A DNA stretch of 54,759 nucleotides, taken from assembly GCA_022376515.1 (NCBI GenBank), contig WTXI01000244.1, positions 1-54,759 on the forward strand. Direction: 5' to 3'. Each line of letters begins with the position of its first letter. Within the stretch, counting starts at the first letter, position 1. This DNA comes from Lactifluus volemus. Its lineage: Eukaryota > Basidiomycota > Agaricomycetes > Russulales > Russulaceae. The translations under genes were made by a program, and so were the position numbers. Below, piece by piece: positions 45,944 through 54,759 of this stretch. The notes beneath the pieces are model-generated. The model was not told where the DNA came from and searched no databases. It saw only the letters and a list, made by a program, of their open reading frames with translations.

Positions 45944-47042
45944 ATGGCTTATCCCAAACCATTCCCTCTTGCCTCTCCTCCAAAACCTCAACAGGCTGCA
46001 TTTGCACCTGACCTCTCAGTCCGTCTCATCTGTCCGGATTGCAGGGACCCCAACCCAACCATTGTTGAGGAGTTTGGAGCCGGAGATCTCGTGTGTGGAG
46101 GATGTGGACTCGTCCTCGGTGATCGCATCGTTGATACTCGGAGCGAATGGCGTGTACGTCTTCTCCTATCATCTTTTAGGTTTTCCTTCCAGCTCTGACC
46201 CGCTTTAGACCTTTGCCAATGATGAAGGCGATGATCCCTCCCGTGTCGGTGCTGCGGCAGATCCTCTCATGGAGGGTATGGAACAGCTTGACACAATCAT
46301 CGGCTTCAAGGACGGTGGCACGGGTATTGCCCGTGAGCTGCAGCGTGCAGCAACCCGTTCCCAAAATGCACGTTCTGAGCGGAATCTTCTCTCCGCTTTC
46401 CGTGACATCTCGAGTTGGTGTGACCAGTTCTCGCTCCCGAAAACCATCAGCGACATTGCAAAGCAGCTCTACAAGCGTGCGGACGAAGAAAAGCTGCTTC
46501 GTGGCAAGCCACTCGATGCCGTCATTGCGGCCTGCATCTTCATTGCCTGTCGTCAGGCACATGTACCCCGCACCTTCCGCGAGATTTGCAACCTCACGCA
46601 CGTGTCGAAGAAGGTCCTCGGCCAGTGCTACAAGGCGCTTGAGCAGGCGTTCAACCTCACTCCTGGGTCGAGCGCCGCGCGCGCAGGTGCTACTGGCGTA
46701 GCGGGTCCGGAGGACCTGCTCGTTCGATACTGCAATCACCTCGATTTGCCCCCACACGTGCAGGCCATATGCAAGGACATTATCGTCGCAGCACGAGAGC
46801 ATGGCATTGCGGATGGTCGCAGTCCTGTGTCGATCGCAGGCGGCGCAATCTACTTTGCATGTTTACTACTCGGCGTTTCCAAAGCCGTCAAGGACATCAG
46901 CATGGTGGCGGGCGTTAGTGAGGGGACCATCAAACTCGTGTATCGATTGTATTATACGGACCGTCTAAAACTCGTCAAGCAAGAGTGGATAAACGATGGC
47001 AAGGTGAACATGGACCGCCTGCCAGTTGAGACCACCAAGTAG
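45944..47042 (+). CDS. SUA7: General transcription factor TFIIB
   Basis: Exons 45944-46153 and 46209-47042; 1044 nt, 347 aa. The N-terminal zinc ribbon is complete (ICPDCRDPNP, then VCGGCGLVLGDRIVDTRSEW), followed by the B-finger region with FANDEGDDPSRVG. Two cyclin folds follow: NLLSAFRDISSWCDQFSLP, LDAVIAACIFIACRQAHVPR with FREICNLTHVSKK, then EHGIADGRSPVSIAGGAIYF and ISMVAGVSEGTIKLVYRLYY. TFIIB recruits RNA polymerase II to TATA-bound TBP. The ATG at 45944 was chosen because it lies just ahead of the zinc ribbon; an earlier in-frame ATG is not needed. It converges with RRS1 across 128 bp. Confidence 0.95.
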
Positions 47043-47170
47043 ACGTTTTTCTACCGACGGGCGTTCACACTTTCCCATACATGACTTTTTTTTTCTTCCT
47101 TCAGTAGCACGCTTTGTATGTATACATACAGCCATAATAATCACATTCAGGTAGGACTACAAGTGTAGCC

Positions 47171-48376
47171 CTACCGTCTGCCCCTTTGTTTTTTCTTGAC
47201 CTCAGATCCTGACTTGTAGGCTAGTGCAGCTGCTCCTTGCCCATTTGAAGCGAACCGTACTGCTTTGCGGACATTGAGCACATTTCCGTCCCTGTCTCCA
47301 TCTCCGGTATCTGGTCTGGCTTTTTTCATTGAGCTGTGACCGCTTCCCAGCTTCTTGATCAGTGCCAAATTCGCACTTTTCTCCGCATCTACCGACTGTT
47401 CGATCGGATCGAACTGATCACATTGGAGTGTCAAAGAACGCAGAAAAAAATATATGGATTACGGGTACCTTCCGCTTCAATCCGCGGGGCTTTTTTTCGC
47501 CTGGCAGCATGCGGTCGAATCTGCCCATGCTTGCAGTGCTAGCCCGGGTTGTGACGAGCGAGCGTTCGATTTCCTTTTTCTTGCGATCAGCATGGGCACC
47601 CGAATTAACCGCCACTCCTTGCTGCGCCCGCGCAAGATTTTGCAGACGCTGGTTCTCATTCTTCGCTACGCGAGCCTTGCGCGCCACGCGTGCTTCCTTG
47701 GATGGATCATAATTCGTATCTGAGAGTTGGTCGCAAGAAAAAATAAATTGAGTGCGACAATTCGATACATATATATTTGCGGTGGACACACCGGCATTAG
47801 CAGGAACCTCATGTAACCATTGGCTCTCTTCGTCCTTATTTTTGCCTTTCCAACCCCAGCGTGGGATCCAGTCTTGACGCTCCTCGTCCCATACTTTCCT
47901 ATCGCGTCGTTGCGAGCGTATGCCTTTTGTGCGCGCAAACTTTTCCCACTTGGTCAGTGGTTTGGGCTTCGGGAGCGGCTTGGCACGTGGGAGCTGAGTT
48001 GTTGGTGCTGGGAGCTGCGCGAGGGGGCCTTCGGGCGAAGAGAGGGTCGGGAGCGAAAAAAGGGCGGCGATGAGAAGTTGGACGCCATCGCGTGCGTTAG
48101 CTTGGAGATACGTTTCGCGTTCTTGACTAAAGGTTTAGATGAGTTGAATGGAATAGAAGAGGAGGTCGCGGAAGGGAAACTTACTCGTAGCTTTCTTTGT
48201 CAGTTGTGTTTGGGTCAGTCACGGTCAAGAAAGCTGCGTCGACGTCAAGGGAAAGTTCTTTTTCAACAAGAATAGACTTGCTAACACAGGAGCACTTGAT
48301 CAACCTTCTGTGATATACAAGAAAAATGAACTCACTGTTTTGAAGCTTGAGATGCGAGGATTTGTGATACATCCAT
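47171..48376 (-). CDS. RRS1: Ribosome biogenesis protein RRS1
   Basis: Five exons: 48336-48376, 48185-48280, 47792-48126, 47469-47719, 47171-47413; 966 nt, 321 aa. It begins MDVSQILASQASK, then SILVEKELSLDVDAAFLTV, a Pro/Leu-rich stretch (LAQLPAPTTQLPRAKPLPKP), the family core LTKWEKFARTKGI and RDRKVWDEERQDWIPRWGWK, then DPSKEARVARKARVAKNENQ and a basic tail ending KKKQRGRR. RRS1 with RPF2 brings the 5S RNP into pre-60S particles in the nucleolus. Length and order match the family. Confidence 0.94.
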
Positions 48377-48995
48377 GATGTGAGCAGAGCAGAGTCAAGT
48401 CATGTGCTCGCTGCGACTCGGACGTAATTGTCACGGCGGCAGTATAACGAGTGCATCCAACCAGTCCCTTCGGATTCAATAATAATCAATACTGTGCCTA
48501 CGCAACATGTAAAGGGAACTGCGGCTGCGTAGAAGAACAATTCGCCATTCACTCTGGTTCTTTACCTTGCCATGTGTATCACCTCTGATTCTTGGACAAT
48601 TCTTGCAAGGCCGTCAAGTTTCGCACCACTCAACTCTCCGCATAATACTCCTCGGCAATAGTTATTATCTCTTTCCACTTGTCAAAACTTGGGGATTCAC
48701 CAAGTTGCAACCATAAAAATATTGAGTAACACACTGGCAAACATGATCCCAGCTCTGGGATAATTCTGGGTATGAATAAATTTGTGTTCATAGATAGGCG
48801 TTAGTTGTTGTTGTCGTCATCTCCTTTTTTGGAGAGACTTTCTTTGCGGTTTGCGGTCATTTGACTTGCGAGTTTGTCGTTTCTGGAAGTGCTGGCGCCT
48901 CTGCACATATATAAAGATGCGAACGACGCTCGATCTACGCAGCGCCAGCTTTTGTACTTGCTGCCCTTTTCCGTCACTCTAGACGACGAACTAAG
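48377..48995. other. Divergent intergenic region, RRS1 and the F-box-like gene
   Basis: 619 bp without open frames of note. ATATATAAA at about 48907 lies 90 bp upstream of the ATG at 48996 and is a plausible TATA box for the F-box-like gene. No tRNA-like or other RNA structure was recognised. Confidence 0.5.
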
Positions 48996-50310
48996 ATGAC
49001 CTACTGGCTGGCAACAAGCAAACGCAGACTAGTAAAGCCAGTCCCAGGCCCAACCGCTCCCCCTTCCATTGGCCAGCGCCTTCTCACGATCGATGCTATC
49101 GTCGATATGATCTTTTCCTTCTCCGCACCCCGCACTATTATTTCTCTATCCAAGACATGTCACGCTGTGGAACCTATCGCCGCATCCTATTTTCGTGTCG
49201 CATACAACCCGGAGTGCTTTCTTCGCCAGTTTCTGCCAGACCCGCCAGTCGCCCGCGCGTTCCGGACCCTCCAAGCTGAGACAGGTGTGATCATATTCGG
49301 CAAGGCAGCGTGCAACTTTCTTGCACGTGCGCCATTCACAGAGACGGCGATGAGCCTGTACGTGGATGGGTCGTACGCCTCTCAAGTGAAAGATTTCTTG
49401 ACGAACGCTGGGTACGATGTGGAGACGCACGAGGGCAAGTTTGTTTTCTTCAAGACGGGGGAGGATGGTCAAGTCAGATACAAGATTGTGCTCCAGGTTG
49501 GCGTAGTTGTTCAAGTTCAAAATGTCTCGACCAGTGCGTGGGCGAGCAAACCACGATGCGAGAGGTGATTGACCTGTAGCGGGACTTCACAGACTTTACC
49601 GACGTCATCACATTCGATGGCGCATACTCACTCTTCCCCGCTCGATACGATAACGAGGAGCCCAGTGCAGACTCTGCGATACCCACGGCGCAATCGAGGT
49701 CGAAATTTCGTAGCTTTTCAGATCGTTCAAGCTGGGTCGTCACTTTCGATCAGGCGAGCATGGTGCCACCACAGCTAGGGTTTGGTACATCTATACCGGC
49801 CGCCACTCGCTGTACACAAGCAGCTGGATGGTGTCGCCGCCGCCTGAAAAGGACGATACCAAAACCCAACTGCACGGTGTCGTGCTGCGCTCAAAGCTGC
49901 TACGGCTTGACCATGTCATGTGTTCCGTCAAGCTGAGCGGGTTCGTGCAGCAGTTCCTGACACGGCAAACAATCGCGCACCCAGGACGTGCCACCTCACA
50001 GTGCGCCCATGCCCTCCTTTTCTTATCATGCATCATATATCCTAAACTACGGTCCAATGCAGCTTTGATGCCGAGGTATCACAATTCTTGCAAGCTTGTT
50101 TCGAAAAAGCAGACATTCGCAACGACGTACCATCTTACTCGACCGTCTGGGCCATCATGAAGGTCTGTATCTATCACTGGTGTCTATTTTTGACTTTGAC
50201 ACGAGTCTGTTGTGGAATTAGGAAATGGATTATCTCCCATCGGATAAACCTGGTGCAGGGGGTCTGCAATGGCCAAAAGTCTGGAACAATGCTCGTTAGT
50301 CTTGTGGTAT
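48996..50310 (+). CDS. F-box-like protein of uncertain exon structure
   Basis: The first exon (ATG at 48996 to about 49533) encodes an F-box-like helix pair, TIDAIVDMIFSFSAPRTIIS then LSKTCHAVEPIAASYF, and continues with FLARAPFTETAMSLYVDG and FVFFKTGEDGQVRYKIVLQ. A GTGCGT donor at 49534 joins in phase to about 49592 (FTDVITFDGAYSLFPARY). Further coding segments follow: RHSLYTSSWMVSPPPEKDD and KLLRLDHVMCSVKLSGFVQQ (about 49800-50000), then SQFLQACFEKADIRND and PSDKPGAGGLQWPKVWNN (about 50070-50300). Around 49730-49780 the reading frame shifts without an obvious intron, so the gene may be damaged. It belongs to the expanded F-box families of Agaricomycetes. Confidence 0.6.
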
Positions 50311-51047
50311 GCGGCGTAGTGTTTATTCACCTTGTACAAAAGTGTTCTTGGCGTATTGAGCATTGCTCACAAGACTTTCTCTGAACTCCATGACACCCCC
50401 GCACGCGCCGACTTGACGTGGAAGCAGGACTACGCCCCAAGTTATGTTTCTTGACTTGAACTGTAACCAGTGAAGGAAAGCCAAATCCGCAGCCTCGCGA
50501 AGCTCCAAGGATTTACTGCGGGATAATGGCCAGCGCAATTATACATGTATTCAGCTCAGAGTCACGGTGTAGAACCAGAAGAAACTCGGCGTGTTTTTGC
50601 CTCAGTTATATCGGGCAATCCCTGCGAATCGAATCCTCCTTGCGCTTAGTTTCGCAGTCAAAGGGTGCCACCTGACTGCCATCGACAACAGAGTGTCTGA
50701 CAGTTGGAGAATGTTCGCCAGAAGGACCCTCCTTCCCGATTATGCACGGCAACCAGCGAGAGAGGTCCATCAGATGACGGCAGAAGCGTGAATTCGACCA
50801 CTCGCTTAGAGGTTAGCGAAACTGTCATTTCCTCCTCCATTAAACCTACTTCTAACGAGCTACGTTTCGACAATCAGGAAGATACGTTCTGGCTACGTGA
50901 TGGATCTCATGGATCCAAGCTACGTCACTACGTCACTAGAAATACAGCGACAGCGTTTGCCACTCATGACATTGAGTGTGAATACACCAGGAGACGAGAG
51001 ACAGGCGGCTTGGTCGGATAGCGCAGAAGGGGAACTCACTTTGACAA
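50311..51047. other. Gap between the F-box-like gene and TIP41
   Basis: Open frames of 60-100 codons on both strands lack recognisable motifs or convincing splice partners. Part of the left side may be the 3' untranslated region of the F-box-like gene; the right side is downstream of TIP41. Confidence 0.45.
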
Positions 51048-52147
51048 TCACCATTGCAACGTAGTGACCTGCACGACAGTCCCGAGACCGCGCCAGCCCG
51101 TACCGGCGCCGGTCTCTTGTGACTCCTCCTTTGGCATGTCTGAGAAAACTTTGCAAATAAAGTTCGGGTCCGTTAGCTGCATCAAGTCATCTCGTCGCGG
51201 CAATGCCTGGGGCAACCCAACAAGGGACGTCAGAGGAGGACTGGCCTAGATGAAGGATGAAAGGGCGAGCAGTACCCGCTTAACGCGCTCGTAGGGCGCC
51301 TCCCAGCCGCGTGTCTCGCGCACGACGAGCGGCGGCGCTGATGCAAACGAGTGGAAGATACGCGTATCGTGCGCACGGAAGAGCACATTGTCGACGCGCA
51401 GGGTGAAGCGTGATAGGATGAAGATGCACGTGGGCATCACGCGCTGCGCGCTCCGATTGGATGGGTCGGTTCGGAAGGAGAGGGGGTAGAGGAGGGACGC
51501 ACTATGCGGACTAGGAGATGGGACACGCCATTGTCATGCAACTCGTCTTCGAAGAGAGGGACTTCAGCATAGAATAGGATCGGATCCGGCCGCGAGAGCT
51601 CGGCGATAGGGATCGCGTGGTGCGCGTTTGTGGGCTCGCTGGGTACCCACAGTGCCTTTTTTGAGCCTGCGGCATCTAGACTACCAGCGTATGTTGTTGT
51701 GTATGTCCAATCATAAGGTTTCGTTGTAAGAGTTTGTGGCATGGGGATCCCAGAGTCCGCGATTGTCCTGTGAGCAAAGAGACACATGAGTTAACGGCTG
51801 GGATACAAGAAAGTCGAGAGATGTGAAACCAACCGACTCTTGAGCCAAGCGTCAGCATAACCTACTTTGACACCGCCATCCCCCTCTTCGAACGGACCGT
51901 TTTTAACCCCTCTGAGAGCGTCCTCTACGCGGAACGTATATGTCCATCCGCTGGGGCGATGTGTGATCTGAAGCAAATTGTTGCCGAATGTCATCTCAGG
52001 GAGTGGAATCCCGAGGGAAGCGTGCAACAAGTTACAATGGGTCGCGGTCGAGATTGGACCTGTCCTGGCTGTGACGGTCCAATCCAAGATGTCAATCGCA
52101 CGCGAGTTGGGAGACTCTGAGAGTTTATGCTTTGGCATTGCAGCCAT
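51048..52147 (-). CDS. TIP41: TIP41-like regulator of PP2A/TOR signalling
   Basis: Exons 51834-52147, 51503-51767, 51276-51443, 51048-51206; 906 nt, 301 aa. Family landmarks: LPEMTFGNNLLQITHRPSGW, FRVEDALRGVKNG, YDWTYTTTYAGSL, PILFYAEVPLFEDELHDNGV, then RVMPTCIFILSRFTLRVDNV and RIFHSFASAPPLVVRETRGW, ending with a short basic tail and LTDPNFICKV. TIP41 proteins bind PP2A catalytic subunits or Tap42 and modulate TOR output in the cytosol. The ATG at 52147 (MAAMPKHKL) is the first in frame after the divergent promoter. Confidence 0.93.
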
Positions 52148-52213
52148 GATGAGAGGTGTGGCAGAGAGAGAGAGACGGACCGGGACAGACTCACGCAGGC
52201 TCTCAACTCTGTC
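52148..52213. promoter_or_regulatory. 66-bp bidirectional promoter, TIP41 and dynein light intermediate chain
   Basis: Only 66 bp separate the two opposite start codons, the tightest pair in the window. It includes a (GA)n-like stretch, GAGAGAGAGAGACGG. No TATA box. Confidence 0.7.
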
Positions 52214-54128
52214 ATGAACCAAGACTCGCGTTCATCTTCACCGGAAGCACCTCCACAAGATCTCTGGTCAAGCATACTCAATTCAGTCTCTTCATCACGT
52301 TCGATACCATCAAAGAATATCCTCATTCTTGGTCAACCTTCAACTGGCAAAACTACCCTTACATCCGCCCTCCTCCAGAAACTACCTGCAGACGGTGGCA
52401 AAGATGAACCACGCACAGATTTTGCACTAGGATACGACTGGGCTGACGTACGTGACGAGGAGAAGAAGGTCGGTCATTTGTTCAACTCATTCGATACGTA
52501 CACCCTCAACGCGACGCGGTCAGATATCCTTGCTCGCTTATCCGTTTATACCGTACCATCTTCTGCTCCGTCTTATACGTCCCTTGTCTCACATTTTTTG
52601 AGCCCACAATCCGCTCTTCCTCATACGGCTATTGTCGTCGTGCTGGACTGGACACGACCCTGGACCTTCCTCGAAGAATTGCAGACTTGGCTTGCCTGGA
52701 TCGAGCACTGGGTCCAAGGTAACGGAGAACGCGAGCTCCAAGTCATTTGCGAGGAGCACCGCGAGCGCTGTGTGTCCCTTCCTTGGCACCCTCCTCCAGC
52801 GCTGATTTTCTCTCCCGCGTAGGGCAGGCACACCTCCAGCATTATACTGAACCATCCGCGGAGCCCCTCCCTGCATCATCCAGTACCCTGCAAGGCACCA
52901 TCCTCCCTCTAGGCCCGGGAACATTCACCCACAATACCGCAGGAGTGCCCATCATCATTGTGTGCACAAAAGCAGACTTGATCGACGACAACAACGACCT
53001 TGTCGGTCCGGGTGCCTCTGGGATGGGTGGTATGGTCAAAGGAAAGGGTGATGAGTGGGAAGAGCGCACGGACGGTATCATGCAGATACTTCGTGCTGTC
53101 TGCTACGTGACTGGCCGTTAACTACTATATTTTCGATTTAATCCCCCCACTCGTCGCAGATGGCGCAGCCCTCTTCTACACGACCACACAACCAACAACA
53201 CTCAATGTCTTACGCCAATACGCGTTGCACGTCCTCTTCGTGCCTCCCGCCCCGGCATCCGACGGTTTACTTGACGGCACGACCGCACCAGCACGCAACC
53301 CATTTCCGTTTTTGCACAAACCAAACACGCTCGACCGTGACCGTATCGTTGTACCTGCTGGGTGGGACAGTTGGGGAAAAATTGCGGTACTACGCGACGG
53401 TTTTGACGCGAAAGCGTGGGGGAAGCTTGGGAGCGCGATCTCTCATTTGAGGCCGGAGCCGATGACGAGAGCGAAACAGGTGCTCGAAAGCTTTATGCGG
53501 CACTCGTGCCAGACCAAGGTCCCAAGGTACGCGCCCCTCTATATCGCATTGTTTTCAGTTGCACGAGAGTTGATTGTTATTTCTGGCACAGCCGAACTCG
53601 CTTTTACCGCTCAACAACCCGACGCCAGAACAAGCATTTCTGGCGAAGAACTACGACGAGAACGCGCGACGTGCCGACCGCGACCCACGCGGCATCTTCC
53701 GCAGCCCCGTCGATCCGTCCGCACCGCCAGCTGCAGGACTCGTTGGCCCACTGGGTTCATCATCGTTCTCATTGCCGACGGTCGAGCGTGCACTTGCGGA
53801 GATGGAGGGCGGTGGCGGCAGCGGCGGCGGCTCGGGGGCCGCCACGCTGAGCGCGGGGGTGGGCCTAGGCCGGCGCTCGGGCGCACCGACGTCGCCGATT
53901 ATGGGAAGTGCGCCAAGCCCAACGGGGCAGACACAGCACGAAGTGTTACAAAATTTCTTCAAGAGTTTATTGAACACAAAGGACCGCGCGGCGAGTCCCG
54001 GCACCTCGGCAGTGAGTCCCAGCGCGACGGCTGTGAGGGGACCACCGACAGGCCCAAGGACATCGGGTGGTGGTGGTGCGAGTACGAGTGGACAGACGGA
54101 TGGAGGGAGTGGCGGGGAGGATGGCTAG
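52214..54128 (+). CDS. Cytoplasmic dynein light intermediate chain, with an apparent one-base frameshift
   Basis: Exons 52214-52769, 52823-53116, 53160-53526, 53592-54128; 1754 nt, one short of a whole number of codons. The GTPase-like domain has ILILGQPSTGKTTLTSAL, FALGYDWADVRDEE, AIVVVLDWTRPWTFLEEL and VPIIIVCTKADLID, then GAALFYTTTQPTTLNVLRQY and VPAGWDSWGKIAVLRDGFD. At a run of five G (53418-53422) the conserved frame moves from FDAKAW to GEAWERD; six G would keep it. After that the frame is normal: GARKLYAALVPDQG and a Gly/Ser-rich C-terminal tail. This chain links dynein heavy chains to cargo. The shift may be a sequencing error in a homopolymer or a real lesion. Confidence 0.9.
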
Positions 54129-54182
54129 TTAGACTTAACTACTCCACGGCATGTTCCGGTTCGCTGCTTGTCCACTTCAACT

Positions 54183-54759
54183 ATGATCAAAAAACGCACA
54201 AGGCCACAACTGAACGTTCGCGATCGCTCACTAGACCCTTCTGACTCTGCGCCGACAGATGCACTGCAACAACAATCAGAAAATGAACAAGGTGAAGCCA
54301 ATTTGCCGTATGTCTCCTTCCCCTTGACGACTCTACTCGTTTTTTTGCCTAACGTGTACCCGAGTGCTACAGTGTCTCTGAGCTCCTCGAACTTCGCAAG
54401 TTTCGCCGCACACGGAGAGGCATCGATGCATCCAAATTGACCAAAGGAGATGGCAAGAAGAAGCGGAGACGCAAACCCGAGGACGGCGAGAACATGTCCG
54501 CAGGGGGTCTACAGCCTGGCGCACAGGTGTCTGACGACTCTGACTCTGAGTTTGTATTTTTTTCCGCTTTACATACTTGTATTGACCTCATCGCTTGTCA
54601 GTGAGCCAGAAGATAAAGCGGCCAAGATGCGTCGTGCGGTACGCGCGAACAAAAACTTTACACAGCAGACGAATGCACTAGACGTGGACAAGCATATGTA
54701 CGCCCCCCCTCCCCCCCCCTCATTCCTCATTCATCCGTATTTTTTATTAACCAAAAACT
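54183..54759 (+). CDS. TLS1/HEP59 (C9orf78-like) protein, 5' part
   Basis: Exons 54183-54307, 54373-54549, 54602-54697, with the next intron (GTACGCC) running off the window. The protein starts MIKKRTRPQLNVRDRS, then VSELLELRKFRRTRRGIDAS and a basic Lys/Arg run, then MRRAVRANKNFTQQTNALDV-type sequence typical of this family (the NFTQQTNALDVDKHM block is diagnostic). Relatives are linked to splicing and, in fission yeast, to telomeric silencing through effects on splicing; the role here is inferred. The gene is incomplete at the window edge. Confidence 0.85.

Noticed and set aside
48377..51047. tRNA or other small RNA genes in the gene-poor gaps
   Set aside because: No stretch with recognisable A and B box sequences and a cloverleaf could be found by eye.
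53530..54244. Long open frame through the 3' part of the dynein chain gene in the pre-frameshift frame
   Set aside because: It shows no family similarity after 53420; the conserved frame is the other one.

Overview
The window is nuclear DNA from a filamentous basidiomycete, most likely an Agaricomycete. Genes are dense and broken by many 45-75 nt introns with GT-AG borders. Spermidine synthase is fused to saccharopine reductase, a chimera known from basidiomycetes. A Crinkler-type kinase gene and a LINE are also present. There are no bacterial-style operons. The species cannot be named from the sequence alone.

The window has two halves. Positions 1 to about 18,000 are a repeat-rich accessory region. 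It holds remnants of transposon-linked or expanded gene families: an uncharacterised gene at the left edge, a second one at 4.8-6.4 kb, a casein-kinase-like fragment at 8.2-8.75 kb, and a Crinkler-N-terminus plus kinase gene at 11.5-15.5 kb. Three large terminal-inverted-repeat elements (E1 2584-4098, E2 8754-11305, E3 12471-14584) share CATCAGGAAAA ends. E3 cuts the kinase gene, E1 lies at the end of the left-edge gene and E2 lies just past the casein-kinase fragment. The elements carry no visible transposase. Instead they carry a shared module that is purine-rich on one strand and pyrimidine-rich on the other; E3 has it twice, inverted. Two 931-935 bp solo-LTR-like sequences (6711-7641, 9937-10871) carry clusters of TGASTCA sites upstream of a TATA box; the second sits inside E2 with a 5-bp target duplication. 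A 5'-truncated LINE with a poly(A) tail and a 14-bp target duplication (17245-17986) ends the repeat zone.

Positions 18,000 to 54,759 are compact housekeeping DNA. In order: RNF220-like E3 ligase, TOM7 (51 aa, four small exons), eIF3f, aspartate-semialdehyde dehydrogenase, SPE3-LYS9 chimera, tyrosine phosphatase, VAC14, an F-box protein, AFG1, a peroxisomal MaoC hydratase, RRN3, complex I NDUFB9, a Barentsz/CASC3-like EJC protein, an epoxide-hydrolase-like enzyme, THO3/TEX1, TFIIB, RRS1, an F-box-like gene of uncertain structure, TIP41, dynein light intermediate chain, and the start of a TLS1/HEP59 gene. For most of these I traced exons by hand and the spliced lengths are whole numbers of codons. 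The exception is the dynein chain, which is one base short.

Most of these genes are unrelated in function. Several divergent pairs have start codons only 66-96 bp apart (TIP41/dynein chain, TOM7/eIF3f, RRN3/NDUFB9, SPE3-LYS9/phosphatase), so each pair must share one small bidirectional promoter. Amino-acid metabolism (aspartate-semialdehyde dehydrogenase, saccharopine reductase), Pol I and Pol II initiation, ribosome assembly and mRNA export are all represented, typical of a conserved core block.
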